DNA of 64,000 bases from Paenibacillus sp. HWE-109 (GCF_022163125.1 NZ_CP091881.1:6510001-6574000), one strand, 5' to 3'; counted from the first letter of the stretch, positions 54,098 through 62,840 are shown. Notes: generated from the sequence alone by a model not told the origin. Program-made: numbers and translations.

Positions 54098-57000
54098 CTA
54101 TGCAGTTTGAGCAATCCCTAGAATTAGCTGCCCCGCGTGGACTTGATCCCCCGGCTTCACCTGAATCATCGACACAATACCATCACACGGCGCATGCTGC
54201 GGGAACTCCATTTTCATACTCTCCAAGATAGCTAATTGATCGCCTTTCTTCACTTGCTCGCCCGGCGACACGAGGACTTTCCACACACTGCCTGGCATGA
54301 TGCCGCGCACCGCAATCGTCCCTGCTGGCAATTCATCCTCCGGCGATTCGTTCACTACTTCCTGCTCTGACACGTATTCAGCTAGTCCCTTGGCCTTCCA
54401 GCTCTCTCGCTCTTCTTTGAACGCTTTTTGCTGTTGGGTACGGAATGTAGCAGCATCTCCCTCAATCTCGCTGAGGAACTGCAAATACTCGCCTAAATCA
54501 AAGGTCGTCTCCTGAATATCCGCTTCATACCGCCCTCTTGGGAAGTCCTCCCGCAATTGCAGCAGTTCTTCCGCACTGACCTCATAGAACTGAATTTGAT
54601 CAAAAAATCTCAATAACCAAGGTTTGCCTGCCTTAAAACTCTCCGTTGAACGCAGACGATTCCACATTTGAATGGTACGTCCTACGAACTGATATCCGCC
54701 TGGACCTTCCATCCCGTACACACACATGTAGGCCCCGCCGATTCCAACGGCATTCTCCGGTGTCCAAGTGCGCGCTGGATTATACTTGGTCGTGACCAAA
54801 CGGTGGCGCGGATCAACCGGCGTAGCGACCGGAGCCCCGAGATACACATCCCCCAAACCAAGTACCAGGTAGTTGGCATCAAACACAATCTTCTTCACAT
54901 CATTTATCGTTTCTAAGCCGTTAATACGCTGAATGAATTCTAAATTACTAGGACACCAAGGTGCATCAGGCCGCACTCCTTGTTGGTAGCGTTCAATCGC
55001 GAGCTGTGTTGCCGGATCATCCCAGGACAGCGGCAAGCGCACAATCCGCGAAGGCACGCGGAACTCTTCTAACGGAGGCAGCGCTGCATCAATAGCAACA
55101 ATTCTCTCACAAGCTTCACTTACGGTAATTCTAGAAGGGTCAATATGAATTTGCAGAGAGCGAATCCCCGGTGTCAGATCCAAGACCGGGATCGAACCAC
55201 TCGCCACAATCGCTTGCAGTAAAGCCTGAACTTGGAAACGCAGCAGCAAATCGAGCTCCAACTCGCCATATTCAACAAGCAGGTTCTGATCCCCGCAACA
55301 GCGGATTGTGATCGGGAATCTGCGATTATCTGCCTCGTGGAAAAGACGCGGGTACTCCGGCGTGATTTCTACATGAACAGCAGGCAGCTCCACTTGCTCC
55401 AAACATGCCAAATCCCCTTCGCCAATCGCTTGCAAGTTACGTTCCTGCCTATCTCGCAGCGCTTCCGCTTCGGAAAGTGTCAGCAGATGAAACCGAATGG
55501 CATCACCAGGATGCAGCTGACCCAGCTTCCAGAACTCCGCCGACGCCGTCGTTACCGGACAGACGAACCCTCCCAAACTCGGTCCGTCAGGACCCAGCAA
55601 AATCGGCATATCGCCGGTCAAATCCAGCGTTCCGATGGCATAAGCATTATCGTGAATATTCGAAGGGTGAAGCCCTGCCTCTCCCCCATCCTCACGCGCC
55701 CACAATGGAGCAGGCCCTTTCAAGCGAACCCCCGTCCGTGAGGAGTTGAAATGAACTTCCCAACTCGTTTCCGTTAATTGATCCAAATATTTGGCATCCA
55801 GAAATTCACCCGTACAATGCGGCCCGGGAATAACGCCAATCGTCCACTCGCGTGTCATCGCCGGTCGATGAGACACAGCAAGTTCCACTTCTTCTTGCAC
55901 AGGACTTCCGCCTCTGTTCACGCCCAGCACATCACCCGGCCGCAAGGCACGACCGCCGTGCCCACCAAAACCACCCAGCGTAAATGTGGCCGAGCTGCCG
56001 AGAATTCGCGGCATATCCAAGCCCCCGCTGATGAGCAGATACGCGCGCATGCCTGCTTTGGCTTCGCCAAAGCTCAGGATTTGCCCGCGTGCTGCGAACA
56101 CTGGCTTATATGTTGCGATGGCTGAGCCATCCAACTCCGCCTGCATATCCGCGCCAGTGACACAGAACCACATGTCGCTGCGGAACTTGTAGGCGCCTCC
56201 GCACAGCGTCATTTCCAAACCGGCGGCATCGTCAGCGTTGCCGAGCAGCTTGTTGCCGATCCGGAACGAGAACGGATCCATCGGGCCGCAAGGCGGCACA
56301 CCCACATCCCAGTGGCCGATTCGACCCGGGAAATCCTGCACAGTGGTTTGGATGCCGCCGTCCACAACTTCCAGAGCCCGTTCAGTCGGCTCGAATGTAT
56401 GCAACAACTGCGTGTAGACATTGCCGTCTACGCAATCCTTCTCTTGCAAGAGAGCCTGCAAATATTGCAGGTTCGTCGTTAGACCATACATGCGCGTTTC
56501 ACTTAACGCATCAATCAGTTTCCCGATCGCGTCCTCACGGTCAGCGCCATGGACAATGATTTTGGCCAGCATCGGATCGTATAGCGTTGTTACCGTCAGC
56601 CCATCCCGCACCCAAGTTTCGTTGCGCGATCGGCTCGAAAACACCGCACGGTCCAACTGCCCGGCGCTCGGTCGAAACTGCTGAAGGCAGTCCTCCGCAT
56701 AGATCCGTGCCTGAATGCTGTGGCCTTGCGGTTTGCGAATCAAAGACTGAATGTCACGCAGTTCATCCGCCGCTTCGCGCACCATCCACTCAACAAGATC
56801 AACACCCAGCACTTCCTCCGTTACACCATGCTCAACTTGAAGTCTGGTATTCACTTCCAGGAAATAAAACTCGCACGTTTCCGGATCATACAGGTATTCA
56901 ATTGTCCCGGCACTGCGATAGCCCACTTCAGCAGCTAGCCGCTTCGCAGAGGCGAACATGGCTTCGCGTACTTCGTCAGACAAGTTTGGAGCCGGACTTT

Positions 57001-57718
57001 CTTCAATAACCTTTTGATTGCGGCGTTGGATGGAGCAATCCCGTTCTCCCAGAGTAACAACTTCACCGAAGTTATTGCCGAATATTTGCACCTCGACATG
57101 ACGCGCTCTGGCGATATATTTCTCCAGGAACATCCCGCCGTTCTTGAAATTCGTCTCCGCCAAATGGCGCACGCCGTCATAAGCAGCTCTCAAAGAAGCC
57201 TCATCTGCGCATACGCGCATCCCGATGCCGCCTCCGCCCGCTGTGCTCTTGAGAATAACAGGGTAGCCAATGCGGCTCGCTTCGAAGAGCGCCTCTTCGA
57301 GTTCTGTAATCAGCGGAGTTCCTGGCAGCATGGGCACGCCGGCTCTTTCCGCAATTTCACGAGCCGAATGCTTGAGTCCGAACATCTCCATTTGTTCCGG
57401 CGTAGGGCCGATGAACACGATCCCGTTGTCGCGACAAGCGCGAGCGAACTCCGCATTTTCGCTCAAGAAGCCGTAACCGGGATGAATCGCTTGCGCACCG
57501 GTTTCCAGCGCTGTCCGCATAATCAACTCTGTATTCAAATAGCTTTCCTTCGCCGGGCCGTCACCGATCAGAACCGCCTCATCGGCGCCATCGACGTGCA
57601 AGCTATCTTGATCTGCTCCTGTATACACAGCTACTGAGGCTACTCCGAGCTTGCGTAAAGTACGTTCAATTCGTACGGCGATCGCACCGCGATTGGCAAT
57701 TAGCACTTTGGTGAACAT
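54098..57718 (-). CDS. Biotin-dependent guanidine carboxylase (urea carboxylase-like)
   Basis: A 1206-residue enzyme. ATG at 57718 (MFTKVLIANRG) is preferred over a GTG nine bases earlier that would abut the ribosome site AGGAG. Biotin carboxylase spans residues 1-445 (KSTAGGGGIGMR; FLEVNTRLQVEHGVTEE). A KipA-like half follows from about 449 (TTVQDFPGRIGHWDVGVP) and a KipI-like half from about 799 (GDQNLLVEYG; GIGGAYMCVYGMEGPGG). The biotinyl domain at 1130-1206 has the attachment lysine in ESMKMEF. Such enzymes were named urea carboxylase, but those encoded with a guanidine-I riboswitch and DUF1989 partners act on guanidine. Urea as a side substrate cannot be excluded. Confidence 0.93.
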   Translation of the reverse strand: MFTKVLIANRGAIAVRIERTLRKLGVASVAVYTGADQDSLHVDGADEAVLIGDGPAKESYLNTELIMRTALETGAQAIHPGYGFLSENAEFARACRDNGIVFIGPTPEQMEMFGLKHSAREIAERAGVPMLPGTPLITELEEALFEASRIGYPVILKSTAGGGGIGMRVCADEASLRAAYDGVRHLAETNFKNGGMFLEKYIARARHVEVQIFGNNFGEVVTLGERDCSIQRRNQKVIEESPAPNLSDEVREAMFASAKRLAAEVGYRSAGTIEYLYDPETCEFYFLEVNTRLQVEHGVTEEVLGVDLVEWMVREAADELRDIQSLIRKPQGHSIQARIYAEDCLQQFRPSAGQLDRAVFSSRSRNETWVRDGLTVTTLYDPMLAKIIVHGADREDAIGKLIDALSETRMYGLTTNLQYLQALLQEKDCVDGNVYTQLLHTFEPTERALEVVDGGIQTTVQDFPGRIGHWDVGVPPCGPMDPFSFRIGNKLLGNADDAAGLEMTLCGGAYKFRSDMWFCVTGADMQAELDGSAIATYKPVFAARGQILSFGEAKAGMRAYLLISGGLDMPRILGSSATFTLGGFGGHGGRALRPGDVLGVNRGGSPVQEEVELAVSHRPAMTREWTIGVIPGPHCTGEFLDAKYLDQLTETSWEVHFNSSRTGVRLKGPAPLWAREDGGEAGLHPSNIHDNAYAIGTLDLTGDMPILLGPDGPSLGGFVCPVTTASAEFWKLGQLHPGDAIRFHLLTLSEAEALRDRQERNLQAIGEGDLACLEQVELPAVHVEITPEYPRLFHEADNRRFPITIRCCGDQNLLVEYGELELDLLLRFQVQALLQAIVASGSIPVLDLTPGIRSLQIHIDPSRITVSEACERIVAIDAALPPLEEFRVPSRIVRLPLSWDDPATQLAIERYQQGVRPDAPWCPSNLEFIQRINGLETINDVKKIVFDANYLVLGLGDVYLGAPVATPVDPRHRLVTTKYNPARTWTPENAVGIGGAYMCVYGMEGPGGYQFVGRTIQMWNRLRSTESFKAGKPWLLRFFDQIQFYEVSAEELLQLREDFPRGRYEADIQETTFDLGEYLQFLSEIEGDAATFRTQQQKAFKEERESWKAKGLAEYVSEQEVVNESPEDELPAGTIAVRGIMPGSVWKVLVSPGEQVKKGDQLAILESMKMEFPQHAPCDGIVSMIQVKPGDQVHAGQLILGIAQTA

Positions 57719-57767
57719 CGTAACCACACTCCTTCGAATATCTTGAACGGCTATGCCGTCAACTAGC

Positions 57768-58418
57768 TCACTTTTCCCAAATTAGAACTTGAATCGGTGT
57801 CGGATTGTAGGCGTTGCATGGATTATTGAGCTGCGGACAGTTGCTGATCAGCACCATCGAGCTTCCCAAAGACTCCACCTCCACATAACAACCTGGCGCA
57901 GATACCCCATCATCGAACTTCAGCCCGCCATCGGCGCTGACCGGTACATTCATAAAGAAATTAATATTCGGCGCCAAATCACGCTTCGTATACCCCCCGT
58001 CCTGTCCTGCCAACTGCAGCATGAAAGTGTCCCGGCAATTGTGCATCGAAAGCTTATCGTGCGAGTAGCGTACAGTATTGCTTTGCGCTGAACATGATCC
58101 TCCCACCGTATCGTGGCGGCCGCACGTATCAGCTACGATTCGCAGCAGCGCCTTACCGGATTCCGCCCGCAGCACGGATCCTGTGCTCAGATAAATATTG
58201 CTTTGTCCCGCAATCGTAGCCACCGCACTGTAGTGATCCTCCGGATTCTCCGCATCATAGAACAGCGTGTCTGCCGCCTGATTCCCTTCCAAATCGACAA
58301 TGCGGAGCACCTGCCCCGGCTTCAAAACCTTCATCCACCCGTCCCCTGCTTGAATAACTTCGCTATGGATCGCGTCCTCGACTTTGCGAGAACTCTCAAC
58401 TCGATTAAATACCGCCAT
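57768..58418 (-). CDS. Carboxyguanidine deiminase subunit (UAAP2-type, DUF1989)
   Basis: A 216-residue DUF1989 protein starting MAVFNRVESS at 58418, with GGAGGAGG upstream; a longer in-frame extension would overlap the previous gene. Family signatures are LRIVDLEGNQAADTLFY, IVADTCGRHDTVGGSCS, NINFFMNVPVSADGGLKF and ISNCPQLNNPCNAYNPTP. The cysteine/histidine-rich CGRHDTVGG segment may bind a metal. It was formerly called urea carboxylase-associated protein 2. With its partner it forms the deiminase that turns carboxyguanidine into allophanate and ammonia. It lies 49 bases before the carboxylase start. Confidence 0.9.
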   Translation of the reverse strand: MAVFNRVESSRKVEDAIHSEVIQAGDGWMKVLKPGQVLRIVDLEGNQAADTLFYDAENPEDHYSAVATIAGQSNIYLSTGSVLRAESGKALLRIVADTCGRHDTVGGSCSAQSNTVRYSHDKLSMHNCRDTFMLQLAGQDGGYTKRDLAPNINFFMNVPVSADGGLKFDDGVSAPGCYVEVESLGSSMVLISNCPQLNNPCNAYNPTPIQVLIWEK

Positions 58419-58441
58419 GTCCTTTCCTCCTCCGCATGTTT

Positions 58442-59161
58442 TTAGAAGCCCAGCAATGTGTGATATTCCCATGTATTTTCAAAAGCTCGGCGATTCTCCG
58501 AACGGTAATTCACACAATAATCCTCTTCCGTCACAGGCTCAGCTGTAAGAATTTCGATGTTGACCGGTACGGATGGATACGAAGTTCTAGGATCAAGCGG
58601 ATTCGGCGTATTGGATACGAGAAGCAAAGTATCTAGTTCCGTACGAAGCGTAACCACAGCGCCTGCATGGCAATGTCCCAAACTAAAGTGCATATCCCCT
58701 TGTTCATCGCAGAACACTTTGGAAAACAAATTAACCACCGGCATCATATCCCGCATGCTCAGTCCATTGCGCACCAACTCCACGGCAAAATTCTCCTGCC
58801 CGCTGCGCAGCCAAGCATTCCGCTGCTGCCCGAAATCTGTCGCCCCATATTTGGCATCCGTCGCCTCTCGGCTCGTATACCCGCTGAGCGGATCATGCCA
58901 GCCGACGCTATCTTCGACCAGACTTGCCAGCACGCGTCCATTGTCACTCATCAGCACATGCCCTCTAGTCAAATGGGCCGTATATTGCGCCTTGAGCGTA
59001 TCCGGCATATTGTAGCGCTCCGTCAGATCTCTCGCGTGGAACAATTGAATAGACACATTCGCTCCCGCTTCCAGCGCTGTAAAACGAATCAACTTCCCTC
59101 TGCCAATCGCCCCCGACCACTTGCCTCCAGGCCCTATCGTCATGCTCCAACTGTTAGCCAT
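58442..59161 (-). CDS. Carboxyguanidine deiminase subunit (UAAP1-type, DUF1989)
   Basis: A 239-residue DUF1989 protein starting MANSWSMTIGPGGKWSG at 59161, with GGAG upstream; a longer frame would run into the riboswitch terminator. Signatures are LEAGANVSIQLFHARDLTER, YNMPDTLKAQYTAHLTRGHV and NLFSKVFCDEQGDMHF. It is the first gene of the operon behind the minus-strand guanidine-I riboswitch. The stop is 23 bases before the partner subunit. It was formerly called urea carboxylase-associated protein 1. It has fewer potential metal ligands than the partner, so the active site may lie mainly there. Confidence 0.9.
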   Translation of the reverse strand: MANSWSMTIGPGGKWSGAIGRGKLIRFTALEAGANVSIQLFHARDLTERYNMPDTLKAQYTAHLTRGHVLMSDNGRVLASLVEDSVGWHDPLSGYTSREATDAKYGATDFGQQRNAWLRSGQENFAVELVRNGLSMRDMMPVVNLFSKVFCDEQGDMHFSLGHCHAGAVVTLRTELDTLLLVSNTPNPLDPRTSYPSVPVNIEILTAEPVTEEDYCVNYRSENRRAFENTWEYHTLLGF

Positions 59162-59192
59162 GCTATCCGACTCCTTTGCGATGTAGTTAAAC

Positions 59193-59238
59193 AAAAAGGG
59201 AGACATCACAAGACTCAAGTGTCTTGGTGATATCTCCC
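59193..59238 (-). terminator. Riboswitch-controlled terminator (minus-strand leader)
   Basis: On the minus strand GGGAGA-ATCAC-AAGAC pairs with GTCTTGTGATGTCTCCC, then TTTTT. The 5' arm overlaps the conserved GGGAG end of the aptamer, so ligand-bound aptamer and terminator exclude each other and guanidine should turn the operon on. Confidence 0.88.
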
Positions 59239-59320
59239 AGGTTTTTATCCTTCCGTGTCGCTCTCCTACAAGAGCGGTTTACTCTCGGACCAGCCCGGTT
59301 GTCGCCGGCGGAACCCTAGT
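59229..59320 (-). ncRNA. Guanidine-I (ykkC) riboswitch controlling the deiminase-carboxylase operon
   Basis: Read on the minus strand, the leader has CTAGGGTTCCG, then CTGGTCCGAGAG, then ACACGG, then CCTGGGAG, in the order of the ykkC/guanidine-I consensus. Its conserved blocks match the plus-strand leader at 59534. It senses guanidinium and lies upstream of the UAAP1-type gene by about 70 bases. Confidence 0.93.
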
Positions 59321-59348
59321 AAACAATCATTATTCATTTGTGTTATCA

Positions 59349-59377
59349 AACATAACATCGACGGATAAATGTGTCAA
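59349..59377 (-). promoter_or_regulatory. Promoter of the guanidine operon
   Basis: On the minus strand TTGACA (59377-59372) and TATGTT (59354-59349) are separated by 17 bases. Transcription would begin about 20 bases before the aptamer. Confidence 0.65.
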
Positions 59378-59533
59378 CAATTTCTCATAAAATCGTTTAA
59401 TTCGCATAAAATACTTCTCACACCATAAATTATATGTTATATTAACTTACACAAAAGACATATAACTAACATCGCTAAGAATTATGTATGAATACGCTCT
59501 TTAAAGTAAGGATTCATCACATATTATTGTTTT

Positions 59534-59626
59534 CTAGGGTTCCGCGGAAGTACACACGCCGGTCTGGTCCGAGAGAAGACGCACAGCTAACCCTGTGTTC
59601 ACGGAGGGACAAAAGCCCGGGAGGAT
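59534..59626 (+). ncRNA. Guanidine-I (ykkC) riboswitch controlling the permease gene
   Basis: The leader has CTAGGGTTCCG, CTGGTCCGAGAG, TTCACGG, GGGACAAAAGCCCGGGAG in consensus order. It is the second copy of this class in the same 470-base gap, in the opposite direction. Confidence 0.95.
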
Positions 59627-59656
59627 ATCTGTTTCATAGATATCTCCTTGGCTTTT
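59614..59656 (+). terminator. Riboswitch-controlled terminator (plus-strand leader)
   Basis: AGCC-GGAGGATATCT pairs with AGATATCTCC-GGCT, followed by a run of six T. The 5' arm overlaps the aptamer end (CCCGGGAG), so guanidine binding should prevent termination. Confidence 0.9.
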
Positions 59657-59689
59657 TTGCATATCAAACCATAAAGGAGTGCTGTCATC

Positions 59690-61027
59690 ATGACAACCGA
59701 AGTCACACTACGTAAGTCCTTAAGCTTATTTCAAGTCGTTTACATGGGTTTAGCTTGGATGACGCCAATGATCTATTTCTCCATCTATGGGATTGCTTAT
59801 GAGAACGCGCATGGCATGCTAACACAAGCCTATCTGCTTGCTTTCATTGCCATTTTCTTCACCGCTTACAGCTATGGAGTGATGTCCAAAACGTTCCCCA
59901 CCTCCGGCTCCGCCTACACGTATACCAAAAAAAGCCTCCACCCCTACCTCGGCTTCCTCGTAGGCTGGGCGCTGCTTCTTGATTATTTCTTTTCCCCTAT
60001 CATCGCTTGTCTGACTTTCGGCATTTATCTGCATGCCCAGTTCCCCTCGATTCCAGCTTACGTCTGGATCATTGGTCTGAATATCGTGCTTGCGATCGTG
60101 AATGTAATCGGCATTAAATTTTCCGCTAACATTAGCAAACTCTTCGTCTGGATTCAAATTTTGTTTATCGCCGTCTTTTGCTTCTTCCTGTTCCGCGGCC
60201 TGAGCGGCGATGTGCATCCGATGCAGCTTTTCCTGCAAACCGACGTCCCTTTCTCGACCATTCTGGCCGGAGCCTCGATTATCTGCTTCTCTTTCCTCGG
60301 ATTTGACACCGTCACAACGATGTCGGAAGAGACGATTAATTCAGAGAAAACGATTCCTAAGGCGATAATGATCATCATCATTACGGCCAGTATTCTTTAC
60401 CTGGTGCCATCCGTGCTGACCCAACTGATTTATCCACACTTAACCTTCGTCAATGTCGATTCAGCCGGATTCGAAATCGTCCAACTCGTAGGCGGGGCAG
60501 CGCTCAGCTCCGTATTCATCACCGTGCTCATCCTCGCCATCTTCACGCAAGGCCTATCATCGGTGACAAGTGTGTCGCGTCTACTTTTCGTCATGGGGCG
60601 TGATGCTATTTTACCTAAAAGAATATTCGGTTTCCTTCACCCTAAATTCAATACGCCAGTCATTAACATCGCCATTGTCAGCTGTGTTTCGCTGCTTGCT
60701 CTAGTTATTTCACTGGACAACGCCGTCAAATTCGTCAATTTCGGCGCCTTGACTGCCTTCTTCTTCGTCAACATTTCTGTCATCGCGCAAAAGTATATCA
60801 AAGAAGGTCAACGCTCCGCGAAAATGACCCTCAAGTATCTGATTCTCCCCTTAGTCGGTGCGGGTTTCATCGGCTATCTCCTGTCGCTGCTGGACAAAGA
60901 TGCCCTGTGGATGGGCGGCGCTTGGCTCGTTGTGGGCATTGTCTACCATCTCGTGCAAAAGAGGATGCGCTTATCCGCAGGCCGGGTGGCGGTGCCGATT
61001 CGCGGGCAGAGCGGGGTCCGGACCTAG
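59690..61027 (+). CDS. APC-superfamily permease, probable guanidine importer
   Basis: A 445-residue permease with about twelve helices. The amino acid/polyamine/organocation pattern is clear: FQVVYMGLAWMTPMIYFSIY in helix 1, FPTSGSAYTYTKKSLHPYLG in helices 2-3, and FLGFDTVTTMSEE near residue 210. AAAGGAG precedes the ATG at 59690. It sits directly behind a guanidine-I riboswitch and divergent from the guanidine-degrading operon, so guanidine uptake is the simplest role. Export or transport of a related cation is not excluded. The C-terminal tail after residue 425 is basic and short. Confidence 0.88.
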   Translation: MTTEVTLRKSLSLFQVVYMGLAWMTPMIYFSIYGIAYENAHGMLTQAYLLAFIAIFFTAYSYGVMSKTFPTSGSAYTYTKKSLHPYLGFLVGWALLLDYFFSPIIACLTFGIYLHAQFPSIPAYVWIIGLNIVLAIVNVIGIKFSANISKLFVWIQILFIAVFCFFLFRGLSGDVHPMQLFLQTDVPFSTILAGASIICFSFLGFDTVTTMSEETINSEKTIPKAIMIIIITASILYLVPSVLTQLIYPHLTFVNVDSAGFEIVQLVGGAALSSVFITVLILAIFTQGLSSVTSVSRLLFVMGRDAILPKRIFGFLHPKFNTPVINIAIVSCVSLLALVISLDNAVKFVNFGALTAFFFVNISVIAQKYIKEGQRSAKMTLKYLILPLVGAGFIGYLLSLLDKDALWMGGAWLVVGIVYHLVQKRMRLSAGRVAVPIRGQSGVRT

Positions 61028-61127
61028 AGGCGCAGGTTCGATGGTAGAATTGGCGTCGTGGTGCCTGACATTTGGGGATAGCTCCTCTCTCGGGGAACGA
61101 CGATCCCTCTCTATGGAGTAAGAAACA

Positions 61128-61212
61128 ATAAAACCTCCAAATCCACACTTTAGGTCATACCCTTGTCTGCTTGACAGGGAATATGACCATTCTCGTGGTT
61201 TGGAGGTTTTAT
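61128..61212. terminator. Long two-part stem-loop between convergent genes
   Basis: Outer arms ATAAAACCTCCAAA-CCAC and GTGG-TTTGGAGGTTTTAT pair, and an inner GGTCATA-CC-TGTC pairs with GACAGG-TATGACC. The structure can terminate both the permease and the oxidoreductase transcripts, because T-runs end both arms. It begins two bases beyond the oxidoreductase stop. Confidence 0.8.
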
Positions 61213-61213
61213 G

Positions 61214-62200
61214 TTATTTCTGATCCGCTGGGAACACAAGTCCCATCTGCTTCCTGGCCTCATCCAGAATTCCAACAGTGATGAGCGAATTCGCATGGGA
61301 GTTCGTTTCGGACTCCAATGTTCCATTTTGGATCAAACGGATGAACTCCTCCGCTTCATAGCGCATCGTCCGTGCGTGCTGCTCCTGCGTCAGCACCTCG
61401 ACAGAGCCGTCGCGATAGCGAATCTCCACTTTTTCAGGCTGATTAATCTTATCGATCACCATCGTGGCATGCTCGCCTTGGATTTCCGTCGGCAGGTAGG
61501 AACTCGAGATTTTGGAATGCATGATCACGGCATCCATTTCCCTATAACCCAACAGCAAACTGCCTTCGCCATCCACGCCCGATTCCAGCAAAACACCATT
61601 GGCTTTAATGCGCTCAGGCGCACCGAACAAGACAGCCAGTGGGTAGATGCAGTACACGCCCAAATCCATGATCGACCCATTCGAAAAAATCGGGTTGAAG
61701 GCATTCAGCACCGTGCCCTGCTTATAAGCATCATACCGCGAGGAATATTGGCAATAGCTCGCAAAATAACGACGAACCTTCCCAAGTTTATGTAAATTGT
61801 CTTGGACCACTTTGAAATTCGGCATCAGCGTCGATTTGAGCGCTTCCATGAAGACAACTTGATTGCTGCGCGCTGCCTCAACCATAGCCGTCAGTTCCGT
61901 CGTATTGGAAGCCGCAGGCTTTTCACAAATCACATGTTTCCCATGGTTCATACAATGAATGGCATACTCCGCATGCAGTGAATTCGGGCTCGCAATATAG
62001 ACAGCATCGAACTCTTTACTTTGAACAAAGGTATCCAGATCCGTATACCGATGCGAAATTTCAAATTTCTGCGCGAACTCCGCAGCCTTCTCCTCCGTGC
62101 GTGAGTATACCGCCGTTAAATCAAATTCCCCTGTCTCGCGGGCAGCATGAATGAACTCCTCTGTAATCCAATTGGTCCCTATAATTGCAAAACGTATCAT
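61214..62200 (-). CDS. Gfo/Idh/MocA family oxidoreductase
   Basis: A 328-residue NAD(P)-dependent dehydrogenase. The Rossmann start is FAIIGTNWITEEFI, and the family EKP motif is in HVICEKPAASN near residue 93. The C-terminal part has NGSIMDLGVYCIYPLAVLFG, typical of dimeric-dihydrodiol/sugar dehydrogenase-like members. The sugar or cyclitol substrate is not known. It is a single-gene unit divergent from the next module. Confidence 0.92.
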   Translation of the reverse strand: MIRFAIIGTNWITEEFIHAARETGEFDLTAVYSRTEEKAAEFAQKFEISHRYTDLDTFVQSKEFDAVYIASPNSLHAEYAIHCMNHGKHVICEKPAASNTTELTAMVEAARSNQVVFMEALKSTLMPNFKVVQDNLHKLGKVRRYFASYCQYSSRYDAYKQGTVLNAFNPIFSNGSIMDLGVYCIYPLAVLFGAPERIKANGVLLESGVDGEGSLLLGYREMDAVIMHSKISSSYLPTEIQGEHATMVIDKINQPEKVEIRYRDGSVEVLTQEQHARTMRYEAEEFIRLIQNGTLESETNSHANSLITVGILDEARKQMGLVFPADQK

Positions 62201-62309
62201 AATTTCTCCTTTGGTACTTATGCTTTTATTTTTTACTATACCATGATTGAAGGACGAATGAGAAACTAGCCTACTTGATCCACTTACAGGCCTGGGATTG
62301 AATTCAGCC

Positions 62310-62339
62310 TTGACACGAAACCAAAAGGTTTCGTATAAT
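62310..62339 (+). promoter_or_regulatory. Consensus promoter with operator as its spacer
   Basis: TTGACA at 62310-62315 and TATAAT at 62334-62339 are both perfect consensus. The 18 bases between them are exactly the palindrome CGAAACC-AAAA-GGTTTCG. A repressor bound there would cover the promoter. Confidence 0.88.
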
Positions 62340-62345
62340 CCATTA

Positions 62346-62363
62346 CGTAACCAAAAGGTTTCG
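62346..62363 (+). promoter_or_regulatory. Second copy of the operator
   Basis: CGTAACC-AAAA-GGTTTCG lies 12 bases after the first, over the expected transcription start. It differs from the perfect palindrome at one base. Confidence 0.8.
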
Positions 62364-62440
62364 CATTCACAAAGGAATGAAACACTTCACTTATTTTGGG
62401 ACACAATACAAGCTGTGAGTGATGGAAGGAAGGATTATTG

Positions 62441-62821
62441 ATGCAGGAAGAGTTGCTGAAGAAACTTCGCTACAAACAAGGACGAGCCCTCGTGCTTCAT
62501 GCACCCGAAGGCTATAAGCTTGGCATTGAGGATTCCGGGGAGCCCGGCGGAACGTATGATTTCCTTCAGGTTTTCGTGAATAATGCAGCCGAAGTCACTG
62601 AAAGGATACCTCATCTCATCCCTTATCTGAACGAAGATGCTGTCTTTTGGATTACATATCCTAAGCAAAGCTCCAAGGTCAAAACAGATATTAACCGCGA
62701 TAGCCTGTTTGCGCTCGTTCAGGACATTTCTGCTTATCGTGCAGTTAGCAATGTGGCGGTGGACGAAAAATGGTCCGCTCTGCGCTTCCGCCATCAAGAT
62801 AAAGTAAAAACCAAATCCTAA
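62441..62821 (+). CDS. DUF3052-like small protein
   Basis: A 126-residue soluble protein. The ATG at 62441 has AAGGAAGGA six bases upstream; an in-frame TTG just before is less likely. Sequence features are LRYKQGRALVLHAPEGYKLG and EDAVFWITYPKQSSKVKTDI, with a C-terminal DEKWSALRFRHQ. I take this as the DUF3052-type fold, of unknown function. It is the first gene of an operon with SRPBCC and ArsR genes, behind the operator-spacer promoter. Confidence 0.7.
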   Translation: MQEELLKKLRYKQGRALVLHAPEGYKLGIEDSGEPGGTYDFLQVFVNNAAEVTERIPHLIPYLNEDAVFWITYPKQSSKVKTDINRDSLFALVQDISAYRAVSNVAVDEKWSALRFRHQDKVKTKS

Positions 62822-62840
62822 TTTTAATGGAGGTCTTTTT

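Noticed and set aside
54098..57718. Plain urea degradation operon
   Set aside because: The guanidine-I riboswitches and both DUF1989 partners point to guanidine; urea carboxylation remains possible only as a side activity.
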